NCBI GenBank assembly: GCA_028278425.1
Contig: JANQEJ010000078.1
Location: 1-47,943 of the forward strand
From: Planctomycetota bacterium
GTDB taxonomy: Bacteria; Planctomycetota; UBA1135; GCA-002686595
Reading direction: 5' to 3'
Length of the DNA: 47,943 nt
Position numbers and translations under genes: made by a program. The notes below the pieces were generated by a model. That model was not told the DNA's origin. It saw only the letters and a list, made by a program, of their open reading frames with translations, and did no database searches. Of this stretch, positions 15,711 to 23,314 are shown piece after piece (position 1 is the first letter of the stretch; each line of letters starts with the position of its first letter).

Positions 15711-17258
15711 TCAGCCCGGTGCGGGCTCCGGCGCCGGCGCTCCGGCGTGGAGCGGCCCCTCCTCGCCCTCGCTCCGCGCGATCACGGCGGCGCCGCAGGA
15801 GTCGGACCAGACGTTGACCATCGTGCGCATCATGTCGAGGGGGCGGTCGACCGCGAGGAGGAGCGCGGCGCCCTCGAGCGGCAGGCCGAGCGTGGACAGG
15901 ATCGTGAGCATCATCACGAGCCCCGCCGACGGGATGCCGGCCGCGCCGATGCTCGCGAGGAGCGCCATCAGGACGACCAGCGCCTGCGCGCCGATGCCGA
16001 GCTCGAAGCCGCTCGTTCCGGCGTAGTACTGCGCCAGGAAGATCACGCCGATGCACTCGTAGAGCGCCGTGCCGTCCATGTTGATCGTCGCGCCGAGGGG
16101 CAGCGTGAACGAGGTGACCTTGTTGGAGACGCGCCCGTTCTTCTCGACCGTCTCGAGCGTCACCGGCAGCGTCATGCTGGAGGAGCTCGTACTGAAGGCG
16201 GTCATGATCGCCGGCGACATCGCCTTGAACCACTTCAGCGGCGACAGGCGACCGACGAAGCGCAGGATGAGCGGCAGCGTGACGGCGGAGTGGATCACCA
16301 GCGCGAGGGCGACCGTCGCCATGTAGAGAAGGAGCGGAACGAAGGGTCCGAACCCGGTTTGCGCGACGACGCGGACCATCAGGCAGAAAACCCCGTACGG
16401 CAGCAGGGCGAGCACGCCCTCGGCCATTCGGAGCATCACCTGGAACAGGGCCTCGAAGAACCCGGCCATCCGCTCGCGATGGGGGTTCTCGGTGCGCGTG
16501 ACGAAGAAGCCGAACAGGAGCGCGAAGAAGATGATCGAGAGCATCGCGCCGTTGTCGGTCATCGCCTTCGCGACGTTCTCCGGCACCATCCGCAGGATGA
16601 CCTCGATCAGGTCCGCCGACGGTTGGTCCCCCTCGTCGAGCTGCGTCAGACCGAGCTCCGCGTCGTCCCCCGGTCGGATCACGCTGACGAGTACCTGGCC
16701 GACGAGGATCGCGAGCAGGCTGGTGGAGATGTAGTACGCGAAGGTCTTGCCGCCGAGCCGGCGAAGCTCGCGCAGGTCCCCGAGCCCCGCGACGCCGGTG
16801 ATGATCGACGACAGGACCAGCGGCACGATCAGCATCTTCAGGAGCGCCATGAAGAGCTTGCCGACGAAGTCGAAGGGCCAGATCACGTCGGCGCGAAGCG
16901 AATCGGGGTCCAGGCCCAAGGTCAGGATGCGCTCGTCCCCGGCCGCGGTCTCGACGCGGAGCACCTCGCCGTTCACGGACTCGGCGACCACCGCCTCGAA
17001 GTCGGCGGCGGTTCGAATCGAGTAGCGCTCCTCGGTCTCCCTCCCCTTGTCGCGCACGACGGCGACGACGACGTCGCCCACCTCTAGTTTGCTCTTGTCC
17101 ACCGGCCCGTCCTCGTCGATGCCGGCGATCTCCAGCCCGCCCTCGACCTCGGTCCAGGTCGCGCCCTCCCAGGCCGGCGCCTCCAAGGTGAGCTGGACGA
17201 CGAGCCCCAGCACGACCCCGGCGGCCATCCACAGGAGGACCTTCCAGTGGAACTTCAT
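15711..17258 (-). CDS. Dicarboxylate/amino acid:cation symporter (SDF/DAACS family) with inserted PDZ-like domain
   Basis: A 515-aa secondary transporter that couples Na+ or H+ entry to uptake of dicarboxylates or acidic amino acids. The family hallmarks are present: re-entrant loop 1 SSSSMTLPVT, TM7 NMDGTALYE, re-entrant loop 2 GIPSAG, and TM8 DRPLDMMRTMVNVWSDS. The unusual part is residues about 35-120, between TM1 and TM2: WTEVEGGLEIAGIDEDGPVDKSKLEVGDVVVAV, the pattern of a PDZ domain (GL-x-I then a DGPV/GD turn). It should face the periplasm. Ordinary family members of about 420 aa lack this domain. Start ATG at 17258; the unknown membrane protein gene follows 4 nt after the stop. Substrate cannot be fixed from sequence. 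Confidence 0.9.
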   Translation of the reverse strand: MKFHWKVLLWMAAGVVLGLVVQLTLEAPAWEGATWTEVEGGLEIAGIDEDGPVDKSKLEVGDVVVAVVRDKGRETEERYSIRTAADFEAVVAESVNGEVLRVETAAGDERILTLGLDPDSLRADVIWPFDFVGKLFMALLKMLIVPLVLSSIITGVAGLGDLRELRRLGGKTFAYYISTSLLAILVGQVLVSVIRPGDDAELGLTQLDEGDQPSADLIEVILRMVPENVAKAMTDNGAMLSIIFFALLFGFFVTRTENPHRERMAGFFEALFQVMLRMAEGVLALLPYGVFCLMVRVVAQTGFGPFVPLLLYMATVALALVIHSAVTLPLILRFVGRLSPLKWFKAMSPAIMTAFSTSSSSMTLPVTLETVEKNGRVSNKVTSFTLPLGATINMDGTALYECIGVIFLAQYYAGTSGFELGIGAQALVVLMALLASIGAAGIPSAGLVMMLTILSTLGLPLEGAALLLAVDRPLDMMRTMVNVWSDSCGAAVIARSEGEEGPLHAGAPAPEPAPG

Positions 17259-17365
17259 GCCGGGAACCTTAGCCCGCCGGGCCTCGATTTCTCCATCCAG
17301 GTGTCATCACCCGGGCCGATCTGGCCGAATTCAGGCGTGGGCCCTCCTCCCGCGGGCCCCGCCCG

Positions 17366-18070
17366 ATGGCCTCCACGTTCCTGGAGAACCTCCAGAGCCT
17401 CGAGCTTCTGCCGTTCCTCTTCGCCGTCGTCCTCGGCGGCGCGGTGGGTCTGGAACGCGAGGTCCACGGACGCCCCGCCGGCCTGCGGACGCACATCCTC
17501 GTCTGCCTCTGCGCGACGATGCTGATCTCCGTGTCGCGCCAGGCGGTGGACGGCGAGATCCTCCTCGGCGAAGCCGGCAGCGTGGTCTTCGACCCGAACC
17601 GGATGGGCGCGGGAATCGTCACGGGGATCGGCTTCCTCGGCGCGGCCACGGTGTTGCGCATCGGCGACCTGGTGCGCGGCATCACGACGGCGGCTTGCAT
17701 CTGGTACGTCGCCGGACTTGGGATCGTCATCGGCCATGGAGCGTACGCGCTGGCGACGGTCGGCACGCTCGTCGTCGTGACGGTACTTCTCGTCATCAAC
17801 AAGCTGGCTCACGGCATCAGCCCCGTGGTCTACCGCCGCATCACGGTGCGGGCGGACGTCGCGGACCTGCCGGCGCTTGCCGAGAAAGTGACGGCGGTGC
17901 TCGAGAGCGCCGACTTGAGCATCAAAGACGTCGCGGGCGGCCGCGAGGAAGGGACTGCGCGGCTGACCGTCTTTGTCGGCATGAAGAGCGCGCTCGTCGC
18001 GCCGGCCGTCGTGGACGAGCTCTGCGCCATCGACGGCGTGACGCGCGCGAACTGGTCCGTCCTGGACTGA
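17366..18070 (+). CDS. MgtC/SapB family membrane protein
   Basis: A 234-aa inner-membrane protein. The N-terminal half holds about four to five TM helices with MgtC signatures: GLEREVHGRPAGLRTHILVCL and MGAGIVTGIGFLGAATVLR, followed by GITTAACIWYVAGLGI. The C-terminal 80 residues form a soluble ACT-like domain (YRRITVRADVADLPALAEKV onward). MgtC proteins are linked to growth in low magnesium and, in pathogens, to inhibition of the F1Fo ATPase; the exact role in environmental bacteria is not settled. It is divergent from the symporter gene with a 107-bp gap that must hold both promoters, and its stop is 5 bp from the convergent phosphodiesterase gene. Confidence 0.9.
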   Translation: MASTFLENLQSLELLPFLFAVVLGGAVGLEREVHGRPAGLRTHILVCLCATMLISVSRQAVDGEILLGEAGSVVFDPNRMGAGIVTGIGFLGAATVLRIGDLVRGITTAACIWYVAGLGIVIGHGAYALATVGTLVVVTVLLVINKLAHGISPVVYRRITVRADVADLPALAEKVTAVLESADLSIKDVAGGREEGTARLTVFVGMKSALVAPAVVDELCAIDGVTRANWSVLD

Positions 18071-18075
18071 CGCGA

Positions 18076-20460
18076 TCAGTTCACGGTCAGCGGCGGGAGG
18101 TCCATCTCGGGCGGAACGTCGCCGCCGAGGAGGTCGATCGCGGTCGGCGCGATGTGGAGCAGGCTGACGCCGTCCTCCGGAATCTCGACCTTGCGGTTCG
18201 AGAAGAACACGCCGGCGACGTCCGGGAGCGCCACCGACACGTGGCCGCCGGACCAGTTCTTGTCGTTGTCGATGCAGACCGGCCCGAGCTCATAGCTGCC
18301 GTCGTCGTTCTCGACGAGGTAGATGCCCCCCAGCGTGGTTCCCCAAGAGACCCGGTAGGTCGGTGCGAAGCCGGTCAGGAGGTCCGCCTCCGCGTCGAGG
18401 TAGGGCCCCCCGTGAATGTCCTTCACGACGTAGGCGTCGTTGCAGATGCGCGCGCCGGTCTCCTCGTCCTCGGCGGCGAGCAGATCCGTCCTGATCTGCG
18501 CGAGCACCTCGTCGGCTTCGGACGGATCGACGATCCCCTGGGGCTCGCGCCCCTTCAGGTTGAGGTAGATGAAGCCGAGGCCGAGGCAGTAGGCCTTGGT
18601 GCCCGACCAGTCGACGAACCGCAGCATGTCATGCCCCTTGTTGGCCTTCGTCAGCGGGTACCTGAGCTTCAGGTAACCGTTCTCGGCCAGCCAGTTGTTG
18701 ATGTTCACCTGCCGCCGGAAGCTCTGGAAGCCGTGGTCGGAGCACACGAGCAGCGTGTCGTTCGGCCCCAGGTGCTCGTCGATGACGGTCCCGAGGATGC
18801 GGTCCATCTGCTGGTAGATCGCCGGAATCGCGTCCTTGCGGGTGATCGTCTCGCCGAAGAACGGGAAGGTCTTCGCCGCCTCCTCGGCGACGTACATCGG
18901 ATGCCCCTCGTCGTAGTACTGGTACATCATGTGCTGCACGCGGTCGGTCGTGCTGAAGACGCTCATCAGGACGTCCCAGTCGTTCCGTTGCAGCGAGTTG
19001 TAGGTCAGCCGCTCGCGCCAGCGCATCGTGAACTCGACGTCCTCCATGAGGAGCTCGGGCGCGACCACGCCGTCCTTGAACGGCATCGTGGCGGTCGGCC
19101 AGCCGTAGGTTTCGAAGGGCCCGTTGTCCCTTGCAAGCTCCGCGGAGAAGGCGAAGGGCGTGGAGAGCGCCTGCCAGAACGGCGGTTTCTCCGGGTCGAT
19201 GTCGAGTGTGTTGACGAAGAGCTCGCAGTGCGGCTCGAGCTGGATGAGCTTCACGCGGGTGATCGCGTGGACCTTGAGGAGCCAGTTGAACTCGAAGGTC
19301 AGGTGGTAGTAGTCGGACCAGGCGCCGACCGCCACCTGCTGTTCCTCGTCGCCGATCTTGATCTTCGCGGCGCCGTCGCCGATCTGGATCTCGAGCGGCA
19401 GGGTCGTCCCCTCGCGTTTGACGTCGGCCAGTCGATCCACGGCCTCGTTCTTGCGCTCGATCAGCTCGAGGCTGGACGAGTAGTCGAGCGACGGATCGTT
19501 GAGCTCTTCGTCGTAGCGGGCGATCTTCGCCCCGATCTTCTCCTCCGCCCAGAAGTTGGCCGGCCCGTAGATCTTGCTCGCGATCTTCCCGTCGCGCGCG
19601 TGCACCCGGAAGACCTTGCCGGCCGTGGGAGTGTCCTTGCCGACCGGCGGTTCCTCGAAGACCTCCTCGCTCGTCGTGTAGATGAACCAGTCGCCGATCT
19701 TGCCGCGCGCGTCCGGCACACCGAGACCGGCGAGCACCCGCGCGCCGCCGGGCGACGGCATGTCGAAGGCCTGCGCCGCGCCCAGAACCAGGGAGTCCAC
19801 GCCGTCGTCGCCCAGGTAGTCCCAGAAGTTGCGCGCCTGGTTGGGGTTCGTGTAGCGCGAGTACTCCTCGGGGAGCAGTCCGCGCACGGTGTAACCGCAC
19901 CAGCCGCCGACGCCGCCCAGGACGAGCGCGATCACGGCGGCGACGACGACGCGGATCTTGAGCAGCACCGCGAGCACCAGGAGGAACACGACGAACACGA
20001 GCACGCCGGCGGCCCCCGCCATCGCGCCCGGGCCCCAGCTCGGGATCGGCGTGCCGTCGAAGTCGGCGAGCGGCTTCGTCTCCTCGATGAGGTGACCGAA
20101 GCCGGGGAACGGAGCGCTGCCGAGGTTCCGCTTGATGAACCCCGGCACGCCGGTCTTCGCCGGGTTCTGCCCGGTGTTCAGCGCGGCCCAGGAAACGGGC
20201 GACTCGGGCGGCGCGACGGTTTCGAGCCGCGCGAAGGTGCCGGTGTCCCGCAGGCGCTCGAAGTTCGGATAACGTCCCGGGTGCGCCGCGATCAGCTCCT
20301 CCACGGTGCGGCCGTCCGCCCCGTCGAAGCCGAGGATGACGAGCCGCGCGTCGTCGGCGGCGTTCGGGGTCGAGGGAGCGGCGAGCGCCAGTCCCAGGAA
20401 GGCGGCGATCGAACCGAGAAGGAGGGCGAGGCGGCGGTGCCGCCGAGCGATTCGCGTCAT
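18076..20460 (-). CDS. Alkaline-phosphatase-superfamily phosphodiesterase/phosphohydrolase with internal TM hairpin
   Basis: A 794-aa protein of the type I phosphodiesterase/nucleotide pyrophosphatase group (COG3379-like). It has an N-terminal signal or anchor (residues 11-28), then the metal site LGFDGADG (D46), nucleophile region ESPVSWAALNTGQNP (Ser87 likely), later STTDRVQHMMYQYYD (Asp and His ligands), CSDHGFQSF (Asp-His) and SGGHVS (His near the C-terminus). The segment LAGLGVPDARGKIGDWF is typical of the family. Residues about 146-192 contain two strongly hydrophobic helices (GVLVFVVFLLVLAVLL and VVVAAVIALVLGGVGGW) inside the enzyme domain, which is odd for this fold. It is probably an extracytoplasmic enzyme held at the membrane. 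Substrate unknown. Convergent with mgtC, 5 bp between stops; upstream is a 216-bp divergent region. Confidence 0.85.
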   Translation of the reverse strand: MTRIARRHRRLALLLGSIAAFLGLALAAPSTPNAADDARLVILGFDGADGRTVEELIAAHPGRYPNFERLRDTGTFARLETVAPPESPVSWAALNTGQNPAKTGVPGFIKRNLGSAPFPGFGHLIEETKPLADFDGTPIPSWGPGAMAGAAGVLVFVVFLLVLAVLLKIRVVVAAVIALVLGGVGGWCGYTVRGLLPEEYSRYTNPNQARNFWDYLGDDGVDSLVLGAAQAFDMPSPGGARVLAGLGVPDARGKIGDWFIYTTSEEVFEEPPVGKDTPTAGKVFRVHARDGKIASKIYGPANFWAEEKIGAKIARYDEELNDPSLDYSSSLELIERKNEAVDRLADVKREGTTLPLEIQIGDGAAKIKIGDEEQQVAVGAWSDYYHLTFEFNWLLKVHAITRVKLIQLEPHCELFVNTLDIDPEKPPFWQALSTPFAFSAELARDNGPFETYGWPTATMPFKDGVVAPELLMEDVEFTMRWRERLTYNSLQRNDWDVLMSVFSTTDRVQHMMYQYYDEGHPMYVAEEAAKTFPFFGETITRKDAIPAIYQQMDRILGTVIDEHLGPNDTLLVCSDHGFQSFRRQVNINNWLAENGYLKLRYPLTKANKGHDMLRFVDWSGTKAYCLGLGFIYLNLKGREPQGIVDPSEADEVLAQIRTDLLAAEDEETGARICNDAYVVKDIHGGPYLDAEADLLTGFAPTYRVSWGTTLGGIYLVENDDGSYELGPVCIDNDKNWSGGHVSVALPDVAGVFFSNRKVEIPEDGVSLLHIAPTAIDLLGGDVPPEMDLPPLTVN

Positions 20461-20509
20461 GGGGTGTTTCTTGGCCCGTCCCCGGCCGACCGGGTTAGGA
20501 TCCTCGGCC

Positions 20510-20532
20510 CGCGGGGGCTGAAAACCCCCGCG
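20510..20532. other. Perfect 8-bp hairpin in divergent intergenic region
   Basis: CGCGGGGG (20510-20517) and CCCCCGCG (20525-20532) form a perfect stem with a 7-nt loop CTGAAAA. It lies between the divergent phosphodiesterase and anchored-repeat-protein genes. No T-run follows, so it is not a classic terminator; it could be a 5' leader structure or repeat-derived palindrome. Confidence 0.5.
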
Positions 20533-20676
20533 AATCGGTGTAAGGGACTGAGAATGCTGGGCTTGGAGAGTGTCTGCGGGGAGCCCCTGGGCGGTCAGGG
20601 TAGGGCCGCGCGGAGCCCCCTGTCAATCGAACGCCGGGCGTCCGATGCTGAAGAGCGGGTTCCTGCTACGGAACCG

Positions 20677-21795
20677 GTGCACCGGGTGTGGGCCCACGCA
20701 AAGGTAACGCGCCGCGGGCGTGCCGCCGGAGCGCTCCTGCTCGTGCTGTTGATCGCCGCGCTCGCCGCCGTCGTCGGATGGACGGCCTTCTCCTCCGACG
20801 ACGAGCCGGGCGAGGAGACCGAGGCGGTCGCCCCGCCGTCGGTCGAGGTCGCGGTCCCCGCCGCCCCCGCGGACGCCGTCGCCGGTCCGCGGGAAGCGGT
20901 CGGACCGTCGGCCGACGCGGGACGCGAGGTGGCGCCCACGCCTCCGAAGGACCTCGGGCTGGCCGGTCGCAAGCCCGACCCGCACGCCGAACGCTTCGAG
21001 GGCTCCCACGGCCGAATCCGCGGTTACATCGAGATGGCGGACGACACGCCGTTCCCGAAGAGCTGGCGGCTCGTGGTCGGGCCGAGCACGACGCTCGTGG
21101 GCCGCGAGCGCGCGGAGAACCGCGTCGTCGAGTTCTTCGCGGGCGAGCAGGAGTTCGTGGTCGAAGGTCTCCCCCTCGCCGGCTACGACGTGCGCCCCGA
21201 GGCGGACGGGATGAACGGGCGGCGCCATCCCGTGATGCTCGACCGCAGGAGCAAGAACCCCTACATCACGCTGCACCTCTCCCCGGCGGGGTTCCTCACC
21301 GGGCGGCTGGTCGACGCGGAGGGTCTGCCGGCCGAGGGCGTCGAGATCACCATCGAGGCGTCCGGCTCGGGCAGCGTCTGGGAGACCAAGACCGACGCGC
21401 TGGGCTACTACCGCATGGACCGCGTGCTCGACGGCGAGTACAAGCTGTCGTTCGGCCCGCGCACGAACCCGCTCCTCGCGCCGGAGTGGATCCGCTTCTC
21501 GGCGCCGTCGATGACGTTCCCGGAGCGGAAGCTCCCCACCCTCTCCGAGCTCTCGATCCTGGTGCTGGACGCCCAGGGCCATCCCGTCGCCAACGCGGTG
21601 GTCGAGGGCAGCGGGAACGCCGGCGGCTACGTGCGCGAGGAGACCGACGCCTACGGCAAGGCGCTCGCCAAGCTGCTGCCCGACGGGCGCTACCGGCTCA
21701 CCGTGCGGCACGAGACGCTCGGCCGCATGCGGAACTCGGTCGACGTGGCCGGCGGCGAGACGGCCGAGGTCCGGTTCCGGTTCCGGCCGCGGTGA
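20677..21795 (+). CDS. Membrane-anchored protein with carboxypeptidase-regulatory-like domains
   Basis: About 372 aa if translation starts at the GTG at 20677. That start is uncertain: GTG 20686 and ATG 20554 are in the same frame. A TM anchor lies near the N-terminus (RRGRAAGALLLVLLIAALAAVVGWTAF), followed by a Pro/Ala/Glu-rich linker and then carboxypeptidase-regulatory-like beta-sandwich repeats. Typical stretches are GFLTGRLVDAEGLPAEGVEI with TKTDALGYYRMDRVLDGEYK, and LSILVLDAQGHPVANAVVEG with EETDAYGKALAKLLPDGRYR. Such domains are structural or ligand-binding modules on exported proteins; no enzymatic motif is visible. The stop overlaps the MATE start as GTGA (21792-21795), so the two are translationally coupled, perhaps pairing a surface protein with an exporter. 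Confidence 0.75.
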   Translation: MHRVWAHAKVTRRGRAAGALLLVLLIAALAAVVGWTAFSSDDEPGEETEAVAPPSVEVAVPAAPADAVAGPREAVGPSADAGREVAPTPPKDLGLAGRKPDPHAERFEGSHGRIRGYIEMADDTPFPKSWRLVVGPSTTLVGRERAENRVVEFFAGEQEFVVEGLPLAGYDVRPEADGMNGRRHPVMLDRRSKNPYITLHLSPAGFLTGRLVDAEGLPAEGVEITIEASGSGSVWETKTDALGYYRMDRVLDGEYKLSFGPRTNPLLAPEWIRFSAPSMTFPERKLPTLSELSILVLDAQGHPVANAVVEGSGNAGGYVREETDAYGKALAKLLPDGRYRLTVRHETLGRMRNSVDVAGGETAEVRFRFRPR

Positions 21796-23189
21796 CGGCC
21801 GCGGAGGGCGGCGGAGACGGCCACACGCGACACGTCGGCGAGGTCCTGCGCCTCGCCTGGCCGCTGTCCCTCTCGTTCCTTCTGACCAACGCCTACCGGA
21901 TCAACGACCAGTTCTGGATCCAGGGGCTCGGCGAGCACGCGCAAACCGCGATCGGCGCGACGTTCTACGTGATCATCATGAACTTCGCGCTGATGTTCCT
22001 CGCGGTCGGAGGAACGCTGGCCCTGGTCTCGCGCGCCACGGGCGCGGAGGACCCGCAAACCCGCGATTCCGTCGCGCGGCACGCGATGCTCCTCGCGATC
22101 GCGATCGGCGCAACGCTCGCGTTCGCCGTGCGTCCGTTCACGCCCGAGATCGTCGCACTGCTGGGTCTCCCGGACGCGGCGGCCACGCTCGCCGAAGACT
22201 ACCTGGGAACGATCTACCTCTTCTCCATCCCGCTCGCGCTGACGCCGGCGGTGGACAACATCTTCATCGGACGCGGGCACACGCGCATCCCGATGGTCCT
22301 CCAGTTCTGCGCGGTCGGACTGAACTTCGCGCTGAACCCGTTCCTGATCTACGGCGTGGACTCGCTCGGCTTCGACGGCTGGGGCATCCGCGGAGCGGCC
22401 GTGGCGACCGGCCTGTCGAGGACGGTCGCGGTGACGGCGGGCGTCGCGATCCTCCGCATCGGCTTCGGCACCTCGCTCGTCGGGAGCGCGCGTCCGAGCC
22501 TCTCTCGCCTGTTCTCGATCGCGCGGATCAGCGCGCCCTCGTCGGTCTCGATCGCGGTCTACGCCGGCGTCTACTGGGCAATGCTCGGCCTCGTGCTCAG
22601 CCGCCTCGACGGGTCGGTCACCGCCGGGCTCGGCATCGGCTTCCAGGTCTTCGAGGGGGCCGCGTTTCCCTGTTACCTCGGCGTGTCGATCGCCGGCGCG
22701 AGCCTCGTCGGCCGCGCGCTCGGCGCGCGCGATCCCGACGCCGCCTGGTCCGTCGTCCGCGCCACGCGTCTCGCGGGGCGGGTGCTCGGCCTGAGCTGGG
22801 CGGTCGTCTTCCTCGGCGCGGCGCCGTTCGTCGTCGGGCGCTTCACCGCCGCGCCGGAGGTCGCCGCACAGACGTTGCTCTACGTCCGCGTGCTCGCCTT
22901 CTCCCAGTACCAGGTGGCGGTCGAGTCGGTGAACGAGCGCGTCTTGATCGGCTCCGGGCACACCCGGCCGATCCTCTGGATCAGCACCCTCGGAAACCTC
23001 CTGCGCGTGCCGCTGGCCTGGCTCTTCGCGCTCGTCTTCGGCTGGGCGGGCGCCGGCGTCTGGTGGGCGATCAACGTCACCACCTGGCTCAAGGCGGGGT
23101 TCCTGTGGCGCGAGGTGCAGCGCGGCGAGTGGCTGGCGGGCCCCCCCACCGGTGCCCGGAAGCGCTTTCCGCCCGCACGGTCGGGGTAG
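21792..23189 (+). CDS. MATE family efflux transporter
   Basis: A 465-aa polytopic protein with about twelve TM helices. It begins after a short head with EVLRLAWPLSLSFLLTNAYRINDQFWIQGLG, the MATE N-terminal pattern, and has a paired second half (RISAPSSVSIAVYAGVYWAMLG). MATE proteins export cationic drugs, metabolites or lipid-like molecules by Na+ or H+ antiport. Start is the GTG at 21792, which shares its bases with the upstream stop (GTGA). The C-terminus is a short basic tail. Substrate cannot be read from sequence; the coupled upstream anchored protein suggests an envelope role (inference). Confidence 0.9.
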   Translation: MTAAEGGGDGHTRHVGEVLRLAWPLSLSFLLTNAYRINDQFWIQGLGEHAQTAIGATFYVIIMNFALMFLAVGGTLALVSRATGAEDPQTRDSVARHAMLLAIAIGATLAFAVRPFTPEIVALLGLPDAAATLAEDYLGTIYLFSIPLALTPAVDNIFIGRGHTRIPMVLQFCAVGLNFALNPFLIYGVDSLGFDGWGIRGAAVATGLSRTVAVTAGVAILRIGFGTSLVGSARPSLSRLFSIARISAPSSVSIAVYAGVYWAMLGLVLSRLDGSVTAGLGIGFQVFEGAAFPCYLGVSIAGASLVGRALGARDPDAAWSVVRATRLAGRVLGLSWAVVFLGAAPFVVGRFTAAPEVAAQTLLYVRVLAFSQYQVAVESVNERVLIGSGHTRPILWISTLGNLLRVPLAWLFALVFGWAGAGVWWAINVTTWLKAGFLWREVQRGEWLAGPPTGARKRFPPARSG

Positions 23190-23255
23190 GAAAGCCCTTT
23201 TTGTTCAGCGGGCGCGCACCGCGCTCCGAAGACGTCCCTGCGCTCTCGTTCACGG

Positions 23256-23276
23256 CCGCCCGCTCCGCGCGGGCGG
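23256..23276. other. Stable hairpin in the leader of the FliD-like gene
   Basis: CCGCCCGC (23256-23263) pairs perfectly with GCGGGCGG (23269-23276) around a 5-nt loop. A second, shorter G+C stem follows at about 23278-23294 before a good ribosome-binding site. The 125-bp gap after the MATE gene also holds a T5 run near 23200. It may be a structured leader or an attenuation/termination site. Confidence 0.4.
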
Positions 23277-23314
23277 GGGCGGCGTGGGGCCGCCTTCGGG
23301 GGAAGGGAAATCTC

